Positions 11,025 to 23,540 are shown, numbered from the stretch's first letter. The stretch: DNA of 64,000 nucleotides from Populus alba (GCF_005239225.2 NC_133301.1:6969157-7033156); one strand, 5' to 3'. Notes: a model not told the origin generated them from the sequence alone. Numbers and translations: made by a program.

Positions 11025-12505
11025 TGATTAGTACTTAAAAGTGCATATTTATCAAGGTTTTATATCATCATTTTGCACTTAAAGTATCAATAACTCCTTA
11101 ACTAAAGCATGTTTTATAATAACAAGTCTAATACTATAAAATGCCCTAATATATGGTAAATGTTCATCTTAAATGCAGGCTTATCACATAAATCAAAGGA
11201 TTGATTGATGAATTCAACTACTGAAATTTGTGAAGATAAAGAGAGGGCGAAACTTAGAAAAAAGATGTTGGTGCAGTCCAAACTGGAACACTATTCGGTA
11301 ATTGGGTCATATCTCAAGTTCTAGATGTCCAAATGACCTCAAATGTTTACACAGATTCAGTAAGACATAGGCCTACAACTTTCATGTTTTCATTAAGATC
11401 TAAGAAGGCCATTTTCAAGTCCAAATTATAGCAACAACGGAGAAGTCCGAATCTATCCTGCAGCCCGAACACTGTTCAGTGTTTGGCCCATATCTAGAGT
11501 TCTAGAAATACAAATGACCTCCTTTTTTTTTTTCTGGAAAGCTGAGTCAATTTCCTACAACTTTCATGTTTTCCAGTGGACCCAGTTCGGATGGTAGCAT
11601 TTTTTTTTTATTCAGACAAGAAGATAAGGATTTTAACCAAGTCAAAAGTTGGCCACCCACTCAACAATTAGTCATCAAATCAATAATTTCGAATTTTGGC
11701 CTATAAAAGGAGGCATTTGCCATGCATTTGGGGGCTTGGTTGTTTAGATCAAGTTCATGCTCTTTATTTCTCTCTTTATATTTTTTGTAATTCTTAAGTT
11801 TTGCTTTCATTAATATCTTGTTTATGCTTTTCATTTCCTTTCCTTTACCTAGTTAACTTGTATCTTATTTATGTTCTTGTTTTCTTTATTTATGTTTCTC
11901 TTCTTCATTATGTCTAGCTAAGTTCATTATGTCAAGGTGAAAAAGTTACACTAATGGTGTAAGAATAAGTATATTGTAAACTCAACATGGACCTTAATGT
12001 TTAATATTAACATGTCTTATCTTTTTATTTTACTAATTCTTAATACCATGCTTGTTAAATGGTTAATCTAGATTTGTGTTGTATAAGACTTGGTACAACA
12101 AATGCTTGGCACTCTCATAGCCCAACCATATGGTATTACCTACACCTAGGCTATGAAAGGAACTTGATTTGTTGTTAACATCAGTTAACATCATGAATTC
12201 CTGACAATATTTAAAAGTTTGGTGTTATGTAAATAAGATAATTAATATGATCATGTTAATAATTTATAATGAGCTATTAATGACAAATCATCCGATTGGA
12301 ACCTCCTTTATGTGTGGTTTCCAATTGAATAATAAGAGTTTATACTATACTTGTTTGAAATACCATTAGTGGATCCTCTAACCTTGACATTTGTTTTTAT
12401 CATTGTTTAATCCTTACATTAATCTTTCATCTCAAAGTTCTCATTAATTTCTTCATCTTCTTCTTTTATTATTATTATTATTATAAGTACTACTACTACT
12501 ACTAC

Positions 12506-12536
<31 letters not shown>

Positions 12537-12694
12537 TACATTCTGTTTATATTATATAATATATCTTTTTGATCTTTTCATAAACTTAGTATATAGGCTG
12601 GAAACCTGTGACCCGATCTTTTAGATCATTCTCAGGTATAACAACATCACGTACTGAATATTATTATTATTATTATTATTATTAGTATTAGTAT

Positions 12695-12732
<38 letters not shown>

Positions 12733-12882
12733 TTATTGTTGTTGTTGTTGTTGTTGTTGTTGTCTTGTTATTTATAATTTATACAATTAACCTCTTTGTG
12801 GTTCGACCCCGGTCTTGCTGGGTTATTTATTACTTCGATACTCCTGCACTTAGGAGAAGACATCAATCTTTTGGTCATGTCA
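11025..12882 (+). repeat. 3' LTR of Athila element C
   Basis: About 1.86 kb from TGATTAGTACTT to ...CATGTCA. Same subfamily as the LTRs at 4255, 19952, 29824 and 57812. Trinucleotide tracts at 12465-12540 and 12657-12765, the latter including (TAC)n and (TTG)n runs. Satellite resumes at 12883. Confidence 0.88.
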
Positions 12883-13410
12883 CTAAGCCACGCTAACGAC
12901 GTCTGGTCGGGCTCTACCACCACCAAAACCAGAGGACCTGCTCAAAAGGTCCATAACATTAGATCCGACCGTTGGATCGCGTTTAAATTTTTGAGGAGCT
13001 TCCATAGGCTATTTTCCATGTAGTAGAGTGGAATCGCTACGCCATGCTGACAACGCCCCGACGGGCCCTACCACCAACATGACTAGAGTACCGGCTTGAA
13101 AGGTCCCAAACTTTAGATCCGATCGTTAGATTGCGCTCAAATTTTTTGAGTTTTCATAGGCTGTTTTCCATGGAGTACCTTGTAATCGTTACACCATGCT
13201 GACGACATCCGGTATGGCCCTACCACTGCCACGACCAAAGTACTGGCTCGAAAGGTCCATAACTTTAGATCCAATCGTTGGATCGCACTTAATTTTTTTA
13301 AGGAGTTTCCGGAGGCTATTTTCCATGGAGTAGCTTGGAATCGCTACTCCACAACGATGACGTCCGATCAAGAGATACCACTGCCACACACGAGCACCGG
13401 CTCAAAAGGT

Positions 13411-14290
13411 CCATAACTTTAGATTCGACCATTGGAACGCGCTCAAATTTTTTGACCAGTTTCTGTAGGCAATTTTCCATGGAGTAGAGTGGAATCACTA
13501 CGCCACACCGAGGACATTCTGTTAATCCCTACCATTGCCACGACCAGAGTACCGGCTCGAAAGGTCCATAACTTTAGATCCGATCGTTGGATCGTGTTTA
13601 AAAGTTTTGAGGAGTTTTCGTAGGATGTTTTCCATAAAGTAACTTGGAATCAGTACCCCATGCCTACGACGTCCGATCTGGCCCTACCACCGCCACGACC
13701 AGAGTATTGGCTCGAAAGGTCCATATTAGATCCGACCGTTGGATCGCGCTCAAATTTGTTTAGGAGTTTCCGTAGGCTGTTTTCCATTGAGTAGCATGGA
13801 ATCGCTACTCAACGACGACGACATTCGTTAGGGCCCTACCACCGCCACAACCTGAGTATTAGCTCCAAAGGTCCATGACTTTAGATCTGATCGTTGGATC
13901 GCGCTCAAATGTTTTGAGTAGTTTTTGTAGGAATTTTTCCATGGAGTAGAGTGGAATCGCTACTCAACGACGACGACGTCATGTCGAGCGATACCACCGA
14001 CACGACACGACCCGAGTACCGGCTTAAAAAGTCTATAGTTTTAGATTCGACAGTTTGTAGCGCTCAAATGTTTTGACAAGTTTCCGTATGTTGTTTTCCA
14101 TGGAGTAGAGTGGAATCGCTATGCCACGACGATGACGACCGGTCAAGCCCTACCACCGCCACGACCAGAGTACCAGATCCAAAGGTCCATAAATTAGCAT
14201 CAAACCATTGGATCGCGCTTAAATTTATTGAGGAATTTCCATAGGATGTTTTCCATAGAGTAGCGTGGTATCGCTACTCCAAGACGACGA
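13411..14290 (+). repeat. Higher-order satellite segment, copy 1
   Basis: About 5.7 units that match 15419-16298 more closely than neighbouring units, at an offset of exactly 2008 bases (13 x ~154.5). Diagnostic shared variants: CTGTTAA(T/G)CCCTACCATTGCC, CATAAAGTAACTTGGAATC, the shortened CCATATTAGATCC, and CACGACACGACCCGAG. Confidence 0.8.
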
Positions 14291-15418
14291 CGTCCGGTCG
14301 GGCGATACCACCGACACGGCCCGAGTATCGGCTCAAAAAGTCCATAGCTTTAGATTCGACCGTTGGATCACGCTCAAATGTTTTGACAAGTTTCCGTATG
14401 CTATTTTCCATGGAGTAGAGTGGAATCGCTATGCCATGCCGATGATGTTCGGTCGGGCGGTACCACCGCCACAACCAGAGTATTGGCTCAAAAGGTCCAT
14501 AACTTTAGATCTGGCCGTTGGATCGAGCTCAAATTTTTTGACATGTTTTCGTAGGCTGTTTTCCATTAGGTAGCGTGGAATTGGTATGCCACGCCGACGA
14601 CATCCGGTTAGGCCCTACCATCACCATGCACGAGTATTGGCTCAAAAGTTCTTAAACTTTAGATCTGACTGTTGGATCGCGCTCAAATTTTTTGAGGAGT
14701 TTTCGAAGGCTGTTTTTCCTAGAGTAGTGTGGAATCGCTACACAACGATGACAACGTCCGCTCGGGCTATACCACCGACACACACGAGTACCGGCTCCAA
14801 AGATCCATAACTTTAGATCCGACCATTGGATCCCGCTCAAATTTTTTGAGGAGTTTCCGTAGGCTTTTTTCCATTGAGTAGCGTGGAATCGCTACTCGAC
14901 TAGGATGACGTCCGTTCGGGCGATACCACCGACATGCACGAATACAGGCTCAAAAGGTCCATAACTTTAGATCCGACAGTTGGATCGAGCTTAAATTTTT
15001 TGACTAGTTTCCATAGGCTGTTTTCCATGGAGTAGCATGGAATCGCTATGCCACGCCGAGGACGTGTGGTCGGGAGATACCACCGCCATGCACGAGTACC
15101 GACTCAAAAGGTCCCTAACTTTAGATGCGACCGTTGGATCGCGCTCAAATGTTTTGAGGAGTTTCTGTTGGATGTTTTCCATGGAGTAGCGTGGAATAGC
15201 TATGCCATGCTGACGACGTCCGATCGGGCCCTACCACCGCCACAACCTGAGTACCGGCTCAAAAGGTAACTTTAGATCCGACCGTTGGATCGCACTCAAA
15301 TGTTTTGATGAGTTTTCATAGGTTGTTTTCTATGGAGTGGAGTGGAATCACTACGCCACGCCGACAATGTCTGGTCGGGCCCTACCACTGCCACGACTAG
15401 AGTACCGACTCAGAAGGT

Positions 15419-16298
15419 CCATAACTTTAGATCTAACCGTTGGAACACGCTCAAATTTTTTGACCAGTTTTTATAGGCAGTTTTCCATGGAGTAGAGTGG
15501 AATCACTACGCCACACTGAGGACATTCTGTTAAGCCCTACCATTGCCACGACTAGAGTACCGGCTCGAAAGGTCCATAACTTTAGATCCGATCGTTGGAT
15601 CGTGCTTAAAAGTTTTGAAGAGTTTTCGTAGGATGTTTTCCATAAAGTAACTTGGAATCGGTACGCCATGCCTACGACGTCCGATCTGGCCCTACCACCG
15701 CCACAACCAGAGTACTGGCTTGAAAGGTCCATATTAGATCCGACCGTTGGAACGCGCTCAAATTTTTTTAGGAGTTTCGGTAGGCTGTTTTCCATTGAGT
15801 AGCATGGAATCACTACTCAACGACGACGACATCCGTTAGGGCCCTACCACCGCCACAACCTGAGTACTGGCTCCAAAGGTCCATAACTTTAGATCTGATC
15901 GTTGGATCGCGCTCAAATGTTTTGAGTAGTTTTTGTAGGAAGTTTTCCATGGAGTAGCATGGAATCACTACTCAACGACGACGACGTCCTGTCGGGCGAT
16001 ACCACCGACACGACACGACCCGAGTACTGGTTCAAAAGGTCCATAGTTTTAGATTCGACAGTTGGTAGTACTCAAATGTTTTGACAAGTTTCCATATGCT
16101 ATTTTCCATGGAGTAGAGTGGAATCGCTATGCCACGACGACGACGTCCGGTTAGGCCTTACCACCGCCACGACCAGAGTACCGGATCCAAAGGTCCATAA
16201 ATTAGCATCAAACCATTGGATCGCGCTTAAATTTATTAAGGAGTTTCCATAGGATGTTTTCCATAGAGTAGCGTGGTATCGCTACTCCAAGACGACGA
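15419..16298 (+). repeat. Higher-order satellite segment, copy 2
   Basis: Partner of 13411-14290, offset 2008 bases. It diverges from copy 1 after GACGACGACGTCCGGTC (about 16306 versus 14298), marking the end of the duplicated stretch. Confidence 0.8.
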
Positions 16299-17836
16299 CG
16301 TCCGGTCAGGTTCTACCACCACCACGACCAGAGTATCGGATCCAAAGGTCCATAAATTAGCATCCAACCGTTGGATCGTGCTCAAATTTTTTGATGAGTT
16401 TTTGTTGGATGTTTTCCATGGAAAAGCGTGGAATCGCTACGCCACACTGAAGACGTCCAGTTGGGCCCTACCACCGCCACGACCACAGTATCGGCTCGAA
16501 AGGTCCATAACTTTGGTTCCGACCGTTGGATCCAACTCAAATTGTTTGAGGAGTTTTTGTAGGCTGTTTTCCATGGAGTAGCGTGGAATCGCTACTCCAT
16601 GATGATGATGTCTGATCGGGCACTACCACCAACACAACCCGAGTACCGGCTCAAAAGGTCTATAACTTTAGATCCGACCATTGGATCACGCCTAAATTTT
16701 TTAATGAGTTTTCATAAGCTGTTTTTTGTTGAGTACCTTGGAATCGTTACGCCACGCCGATGACGTCCGGTCTGGCCCTACCACCACCACGACCAGAGTA
16801 CCGACCCCTAAGGTCCATAACATTACATCCAACCGTTGGATCGCGCTCAAATATTTTTACCAGTTTTTGTAGGCTGTTTTCCATGGAGTAGAGTGGAATC
16901 GCTACGCCACGCCAATGATGTCCAGTCGGGCCCTACCACCGCCACGACCAGAGTACCGGCTCAAAAGGTCCATAACTCTAGATCCAACCTGTAACATCCC
17001 CCATTTCTGGATAAAACGACAATCTCATATCAATCGGAAAAAAAAAAAAAAACACATAATAATTTTTTTTTTTGTACATATATGTTCATGGTCTTCGTAT
17101 TAAAATCTACCAGAATTTAACGGAGTTCCCCCATATACCAGAAGGTCCGAGGTTATTGACATGAATTTATTTACACTTCTAATAGCTCGCATCTCTTAAC
17201 TCAATTCCCGACCCAATCATCCTGGGTTTTCAATTTCCACACTTATACTCACTTTTATCAATCACAATATTTACGATACACATTATATAACAAGATATCA
17301 TTATGGATAGATAAAAATAATTAAGTATAATTACATAGGCATGAAGCATGAATATATAAACTACATGGTTACATTCATTCAGTCAAGTTTAAACATTAAT
17401 TATACAAATTAAGTTATACAAACATTTTCATATTTACAAAATACAAGGGTATACTCCCTAGGACTAGATTACAAGAAGGGAACATAAGCTAGGATCTACT
17501 CTTGCCGTGCATGTGATGATCCTGAAACAAAATACATATTATTGAAAGGGTGATTATTACAATAAATATGACAACATGAACATCTAACAATTTTAACAAG
17601 GTAACATGTATTCATAATTCATTTGCTTCTCCCTTCTAGTTTTTTTATTTATTATTATTAGAATCCCTTCCTTGTCCAACTATTATTAATTGTTCCTCTG
17701 CCACTTTCAACCTTCATTCTAGACTTTATGAGATTGAACATGATCATTTTTTGCTTATTACATTACCGATACTAATATCACTGATACCATCATCATCACT
17801 CTATATGAGTCATTCCAAGGTGATCCTCTTATCTGG

Positions 17837-18092
17837 GATCCTAACATACACTAAATGTATGTTAGTCCATACATGATGATCCCCTTACCTGGGATCCTAA
17901 CATACACTAAATGTATGCTAGTCCAATTATGGCGATCCCCTTACCCGGGATCCTAACATACACTAAATGTATGCTAGCCGATACATGGTGATCCCCTTAC
18001 CCAGGATCCTAACATACACTAAATGTATGCTAGTCCATATATGATGATCCCCTTACCCGGGATCCTAACATACACTAAATGTATGCTAGTTT
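17837..18092 (+). repeat. 56-base minisatellite, about five copies
   Basis: GGGATCCTAACATACACTAA recurs with GATCC at 17837, 17893, 17949, 18005 and 18061, an exact 56-base step. Each unit also holds the inverted repeat CATACA/TGTATG and GATCCCCTTACC. It lies inside the solo LTR, so it is a repeat within an LTR. Confidence 0.92.
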
Positions 18093-18540
18093 ACGCCTCA
18101 AAACGTACTTCTCATATTTCCTTTATCAGTGATAATTTCATCATTTGGCAATTAACACAACTTTTCACCTTGAATATCCATACATTCAGAAATTCACATT
18201 TCACATTGGTAATATAAATAAGTCATGGAAATTAACTAGGAAGTATAGGTGCAATTCACTTACCTGAAATAGAAGCTCTATTTGTACTCCCCTGCTGCTG
18301 CTGTTGTTGTTGCCCCACGCCTGTGGTCCCTCCTGAAATTCACAGGTTTATCCCATAAGCTCTTCTCACTTAAGGATATGTTTTATTATAAACATATCAA
18401 CAACCAATAAGTCTTTCTTTCGGTCATCATTTTTTTTTAATATTTTATGTTTTTCTTATTTCACCCATTAATATTGTCATTCTTTGTGCAATCGTAGTCA
18501 TCATTCCTTTATACATATATTTGAACTATTTCTACTTAAA

Positions 18541-18715
18541 AATCCGAACTGTTACTGTCTCGTTTTTGAACTGTCATTGTCTAGATATTTTTAAACTGTC
18601 ACTCTCTCATTTTTGAACTGTTACTGTCTAGACATTTTTGAATTGTCACCGTCTCATTTTTGAACTGTCACTATCTAGACATTGAACTGTCACGGTCTCA
18701 TTTTGGTGACCTATA
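18541..18715 (+). repeat. Short tandem repeat AACTGTCA(C/T)..GTCT
   Basis: Six to seven imperfect copies of GAACTGTCACTGTCT(C/A), alternating between a CATTTTT and an AGACATTTTT spacer, about 27 bases per half-unit. Inside the solo LTR. Confidence 0.75.
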
Positions 18716-19379
18716 GCTGGAGTTCTATAACTCCAAATCGAGCAAGAACAATTTCATTAGTTAGCCAACATTCAAAACTATAATTTCTATAAGGAATCTG
18801 ATCCTAATTCTTTCATCCTCATACCCGAAATCTCTTTGAAAATCAAGAGATGAAACTGTCCAGATTCATTAGCCTTTCCATTTACACACAACACATGAAG
18901 TTCTTTAATTTAGCAACTCATACTTTTTCTTCAATTTAAGTCTAAGAACTAAAATCTATAATTTAAAATCCAGGCATAAATTCATAATCAACTTAAAATG
19001 ACTCATAAAAGCAGGTTTAGAATACTTTACCCGATACGCATCAAAGTTTCGATCCCTCTTTTTTTTATTCTTTTTAAGGGCAACCGACCCTTCCCTCTTC
19101 TCTTCTTGTTAATCCCTTTCCCACCAGTGTTTCTATATGATTTGTAAAACTGAACATAAAACTCCCTCTTTTCTTTCTTTACGTTATCTCCAGATCTGTT
19201 TTTGGTGACAAGAGGAGTACTTATGCTCTATAATTATTCTTATTTGCATTTAGGCCCCATCTTCTTTAAGTGTATTTGTTTTGCCCCCATTTCTTTCTAG
19301 TTTAGTATATTTTCTTTAAATTTAATCCAGCCTTGATTTTTATTTTTTTATTAATATATTTTTTTTCTCGGGATTTACA

Positions 19380-19951
19380 CGACCATTGGATCGCGCTTAA
19401 ATTTTTTAACGAGTTTTCATAGGTTGTTTTCCATGGAGTAGAGAGGAATCGCTACTCAACGCCAACGACGTCCGGTCTGGGCCTACAACCATCACGACCA
19501 GAGTACCGACTCAAAATGTCCATAACTTTAGATCCGACCGTTGGATCACGCTCAAATGTTTTGAGGAGTTTCCGTAGGCTGTTTTCCATAGAGTAGCGTG
19601 GAATCGCTACGACATGACAACAACGTCCTATTCGGGCACTACCATCGACACGACCCGAGTACCGGCTCAAAAGGTCTATAACTTTAGATCCGACCGTTGG
19701 ATCACGCCTAAATTTTTTTATGAGTTTCCGTAGGCTGTTTTCCATGGAGTAGCATGGAATCGCTACTCCAAGATGATGATATCCAATCGGGCCCTCCCAC
19801 CAACTCGACCAGAGTACCGACTCGAAAGGTCCTAAACTTTAGATCCGACCGTTCGATCGCACTCAAATTTTTTAAGGAGTTTTCGTAAGTTGTTTTCCAT
19901 TGAATACCTTGGAATCATTACGCCACGCCAATGACGTCCGGTCTGGCCATA
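19380..19951 (+). repeat. ~155 bp satellite, block 3
   Basis: About 3.7 units with the same landmarks and orientation as the other blocks (for example GATCCGACCGTTGGATCACG near 19530 and 19690). It continues the array interrupted by the solo LTR and ends at element D. Confidence 0.92.
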
Positions 19952-21594
19952 TGACACAACAAAAAGATTGATGTCTTCTCCCAAGTGTAAGAGTGTCGAA
20001 GTAATAAATAACCCGGCAAGACCGGGGTCGAACCATAGGGAGGTTAATTGTATAAATTATAAATAACAATACAACAACAACAATAACAATAATAGTAATA
20101 GTAATAGTAATAGTAATAGTAATAATACTAGTAGTAGCAGTAGTAGTAGTAAAGAAAAAGAGGGAGAAATTGATGAAAATTTTGAGACGGAAGATCAATG
20201 CGATAATTAAACAATGATAAAAACAAGTGTCAAGGTTAGAGGATCCACTAATGGTATTTCAAACAAGTGTAGTATAAACTCTTATTACTCAACTGGAAAC
20301 CACACACAAAGGAGGTTCCAATCGAATGATTTGTCATTAATAGCTCATTATAAATTGTTAACATGATCATAATAAATATCTTATTTAAGTAACTCTAAAC
20401 TTTTAAATATAGTTAGGAATTCATGATGTTAACTTATGTTAACAACAAATCAAGTTTCTTTCATAGCACAGGTGTAGGTAATACCATACGGTTGGGCTAT
20501 AAGAGTGCCAAGCATTTGTTGTACCAAGTGTTATATAACACAATTCTAGATTAACCATTTAACAAGTAAGGTATTAAGAATTAGTAAGATAAAAAGATAA
20601 GACATGTTAATATTAAACATTAAGGTCCATGTTGAGTTTACAATATACTTATTCTTACACCATTAGTGTAACCTTTTCACCTTGACATAATGAACTTAGC
20701 TAAACATAATGAAGAAGAGAAACATAAATAAACAAAACAAGAACATAAATAAGATACAAGTTAACTAGGTAAAGGAATGGAAATGAAAAGCATAAACAAG
20801 ATATTAATGAAAGAAAAACTTAAGAATTACAAAAAAAGTATAAAGAGAGAGAGGAAGAACAAGTTCTTGATCTAAACAAACAAGCCCCTAATTGCATGGC
20901 AAATGCCTCCTTTTATATGCCAAAATTTGGAACTATTGATTTGATGACTAATTGTTGAGTGGGTGGTCAACTCTTGACTTAGTGAAAATCTTTATCTTCT
21001 TGTCTAAATAAAACATCATTGATAGCATCAGAACTAGATCCACCTATACTTATGAAAGTTATAGGAAGTTGTCTTAGCTTTCCAAGAAAAAAAACTTGAG
21101 GTCATTTGGATTTCTAGAACTCGAGATATGGGCTCAACACTGAACAGTGTCTGGGCTGCAGGATTGATTCGGGCTTCTCTGTTGCTGCTATAATTTGGAC
21201 TTGAAAATGGGCTTTTTAAATCTTGGACTCCACATAAAAGTTGTAGGCCTATGTCTTACCAAATATTTTCTAAAATTTAAGGTCATTTGGACATCTAGAA
21301 CTCGAGATATGACCCAATTACCGAACAGTGTTCTAGTTTGGACTGCACCAACATCTCTTTTCTAAGTTTGGCCCTCTCTTTGTCATTTCAATTTCAGTAC
21401 TTAAACTCATCAATCAATCCTTTCATTTATGTGATAGGCCTACATTTAAAATGAACATTTATCATAAATTAAAGGTATCTTATATTATTAGGTATGTTAT
21501 TATAAAACATACTTTAGTTAAGGAGTTAGTGATACTTCAAGTGCAAAATGATGATATAAAACCTTGATAAAAATGCACTTTTAAGTACTAATCA
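19952..21594 (-). repeat. 3' LTR of element D
   Basis: About 1.64 kb, TGATTAGTACTT (21594) to ...TGTGTCA (19952). Contains the Athila core near 19985 and a (AAT/AGT)n tract at 20065-20150. The frame at 19872-20198 straddles the satellite and LTR and is spurious. Confidence 0.88.
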
Positions 21595-21613
21595 CACCCC
21601 CCAACCAGCTTAT
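21595..21613 (-). promoter_or_regulatory. Polypurine tract of element D
   Basis: The minus-strand G run (AAGCTGGTTGGGGGGTG) immediately precedes the LTR start TGATTAG, as in element C. Confidence 0.8.
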
Positions 21614-22827
21614 TACTAGTCCATAGTAATCAAAGCATTAAAATAGAAATTTATTTTGCAAATTCCACAAAGCTAGGCATTCATCATTTAACTTCCATTA
21701 ATCTATCCAGATAAATAAACTCTCATTAAATTCATATATATGCTCAAAACCTCTTAAACAAGATATTAATAAACCTTTATTTTGTGCTCAAAATATCAAC
21801 ATATAGTTATGGGGCTTTACTTAGAAGAAAACAATTTTTTTGTTCTAATATTTAAGGTTAACTTCCTTAGGTTAGGATTATTATCTTTTTCTTCTTTTTT
21901 TCTTATTATTTTTTTTAAATATATATACATATAACTTAAAACACAATGCATCTTTAACCCATGTAATGAGCTTTCGGCTAATGACTCCCAGACTAGTTGG
22001 TCTTAGGGCATTAGGTGTTGAGAGACCCCTACGAGCTTAATAACTCGGGTTGCAGATACTAATATGTAAATAGTGCAATATTTGATTCCCTTAAGCTTTT
22101 CTCCTCAACCCATGTAACAAGCGTTGGACCAATAGCTCCCAAGTTAGTTGACTTTAGGGTATTAAGTGTTAAAACACTCCTACGGGCTTAATTGCTTAGG
22201 TTAGGGAGGCTACGAAACCAAACTTATCTACGTTTTTATTATGATTATTATTTTGTTTTGTTTTTTTTTTTGTTTTTTTTTTTACAAATTATATACTATC
22301 CCTTTCATTTAGTTGTTACCTTTAACAAAAGAACATAAATAATGTAATAATCCAATGTGCAACCCACAATCATATGTTAAAGTGTGTGTGAAAATGAAGA
22401 TTTAAGAATACTTGTTAAATAAGCATATGAGCATAATCAAGTGATAACAATATGAGAGTTTGTAAACCTGAATATTTCAAAAAGTATTCTGATAAACCTT
22501 ATTAAGAATGTTTACTAAGATGCGTCTCAAGAGTCACTTTAACAAATGAACTCCTTTTACTCTGTCATCCTAGTAACAATAGTTTTACAAATAGTTTATG
22601 AAATAATAAAAAAAAAAAAACACAGTTAGTTTTTTTAAAAAATATATATATATCAACTACTACCCTTTCCCCCCAACCAAAATAAGACATTGTCCTCAAT
22701 GTCCTAAGGTAGAAAGATAGAGTATAGAAGACATTACCTAAAATAATAAACACTGACAAACCTGAAACACACTTAAACAAATATAAGAAACAATAAAACA
22801 TAATAATAAAACCAAAAGACACAGTTT
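21614..22827 (-). other. 3' noncoding region of element D
   Basis: Counterpart of 9840-11003. Holds the duplicated AAGC(C/T)CG(A/T)AGG segments (21955-22200), A/T homopolymer runs, and the GACATTG/CAATGTC hairpin (22686-22703). An 85-codon frame at 22565-22822 is not conserved in element C and is not supported as a gene. Confidence 0.68.
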
Positions 22828-23459
22828 TTACAAATGAAGGCTCAAATCCAATCTAAGCTTTTTACAGCTTTTCTTAGATGACCAATTTATACAACTCATG
22901 AAGGGATCAATTAGGGATGAAAGATTGTAGTTGGTCAATCAATTGTTCAGCAGTAGCAGCAAAGATTATGATTTGTCGTGCCGAAGATGTTAGGAATTCC
23001 TGTTCCACGGCATGATCAAGAAAAGACAACTTATCATAAAAATCATTAACATTTAATAGACCTATGGGTTTATGGTGAATGTGCAGTTGGGCCCAAAAGG
23101 AAATATAAAAGATCTCTTCCAATGTGCCTAGACCACCTGGTAAGGCAATGAAGGTGTTAGCATGGTTAAACATTGCATTCATTCGATTAGACATTGTGGG
23201 GACCTATAATTCCTCTCCAATTGTTTTTCCAATGATGTCCCCTTATGCAACCCAAGACTTGACTACCTCCTAAAAATGCAACTATTGACACTCCCCCAAT
23301 TAACCCAAGGCTGCCTCCTCCATACACTAAATGAATCTTCCGCTTAGCTAGTACTTGACCAAGATGATTTGCTGATTCTAAAAACACTTTTTCTTTCCCA
23401 GGACTGGATCCACCGAAAACACAAATATTTCTTATATGATGAATTGAGGAACTTGCCAT
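22828..23459 (-). pseudogene. LOG-like: LOG-like cytokinin phosphoribohydrolase in element D (frameshifted)
   Basis: Intronless LOG gene, ATG at 23457-23459. The N-terminal half reads CVFGGSSPGKE and HLVYGGGSLGL, the nucleotide-binding part of the family. About 20 bases are then missing near 23250 compared with the 63.4 kb copy, shifting the frame just before the conserved arginine. The second half (from about 23194) carries the family signature PGGLGTLEE, then WAQLHIHHKPIGLLNVN. A second small deletion near 22915 gives an early stop. In the original frame the tail would continue to LRLDLSLHL and TAA at 22828-22830. The family produces active cytokinin from nucleotide precursors; this copy cannot make a complete enzyme. 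Start context and upstream TATA-like box are shared with the copy at 63.4 kb. Confidence 0.9.
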
Positions 23460-23519
23460 TTCTACACCCTTTTATATTTGATGAATGTATGGGTTGAGTA
23501 GAAATGAAGGGAAGGAATA

Positions 23520-23540
23520 GAAGAATTTATAGATGAGAAA
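23520..23540 (-). promoter_or_regulatory. TATA-like box upstream of LOG in element D
   Basis: The minus strand reads CTATAAATTC about 70-75 bases before the LOG ATG. The same spacing and sequence (TTATAAATTC) occur at 63375-63385 in the right-hand copy. A pyrimidine-rich TTCTATTCCTTCCCTTC leader follows. Inferred promoter, untested. Confidence 0.45.

Larger units (their letters stand above)
9661..12882 (+). mobile_element. Athila element C, 3' part (LOG-carrying)
   Basis: Plus-strand 3' end of an Athila element: LOG 3' end (9661-9839), a ~1.16 kb noncoding region, polypurine tract (11004-11024) and 3' LTR (11025-12882). It ends directly against satellite. Its 5' LTR, gag, pol and the first part of LOG are missing, replaced by element B and a deletion. 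It lies in opposite orientation to the solo LTR at 4255-6214 and element B, so the 8.6 kb insertion has inverted LTRs at its two ends. Confidence 0.8.
12883..16989 (+). repeat. ~155 bp satellite, main block with higher-order structure
   Basis: About 26-27 tandem units. The phrase CCATAACTTTAGAT recurs at 13257, 13411, 13566, then a variant at 13721 and 13873, i.e. at 152-155 base steps. Most units contain an inverted repeat (GGAGTAGCG/CGCTACTCC or degenerate versions). A longer period of 2008 bases is visible: 13411-14290 closely matches 15419-16298, including a shared deletion inside the TAACTTTAG motif (13721 and 15729). Small reading frames on either strand are satellite artefacts. Confidence 0.93.
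16990..19379 (-). mobile_element. Solo LTR of a non-Athila gypsy family in satellite
   Basis: A 2.39 kb insertion with ends TGTAACATCCC and GGGATTTACA (TG...CA, inverted). It is flanked by CAACC (16985-16989) and CGACC (19380-19384), a five-base target duplication with one difference. The minus-strand start TGTAAATCCCGAG and following GGGGGCAAAACAAATACA resemble the chromovirus-like LTR ending at 55455 (TGTAAACCCTCGG, GGGACAAAACAAATACA), so I place it on the minus strand. It contains a 56-base minisatellite and a second short repeat. No coding frame is supported. Confidence 0.72.

Noticed and set aside
13316..16581. Many 60-120 codon frames on both strands in the satellite
   Set aside because: They repeat with the 155-base unit, change frame from unit to unit, and reflect GC-richer tandem DNA without stops, not genes.
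3242..19951. Regularly spaced repeats considered as a CRISPR-like array
   Set aside because: Units are contiguous 155-base satellite monomers without unique spacers, in a plant genome.
22565..22822. 85-codon hydrophobic frame downstream of LOG in element D
   Set aside because: The matching region of element C has a stop after a few codons and different indels, so the frame is not conserved.
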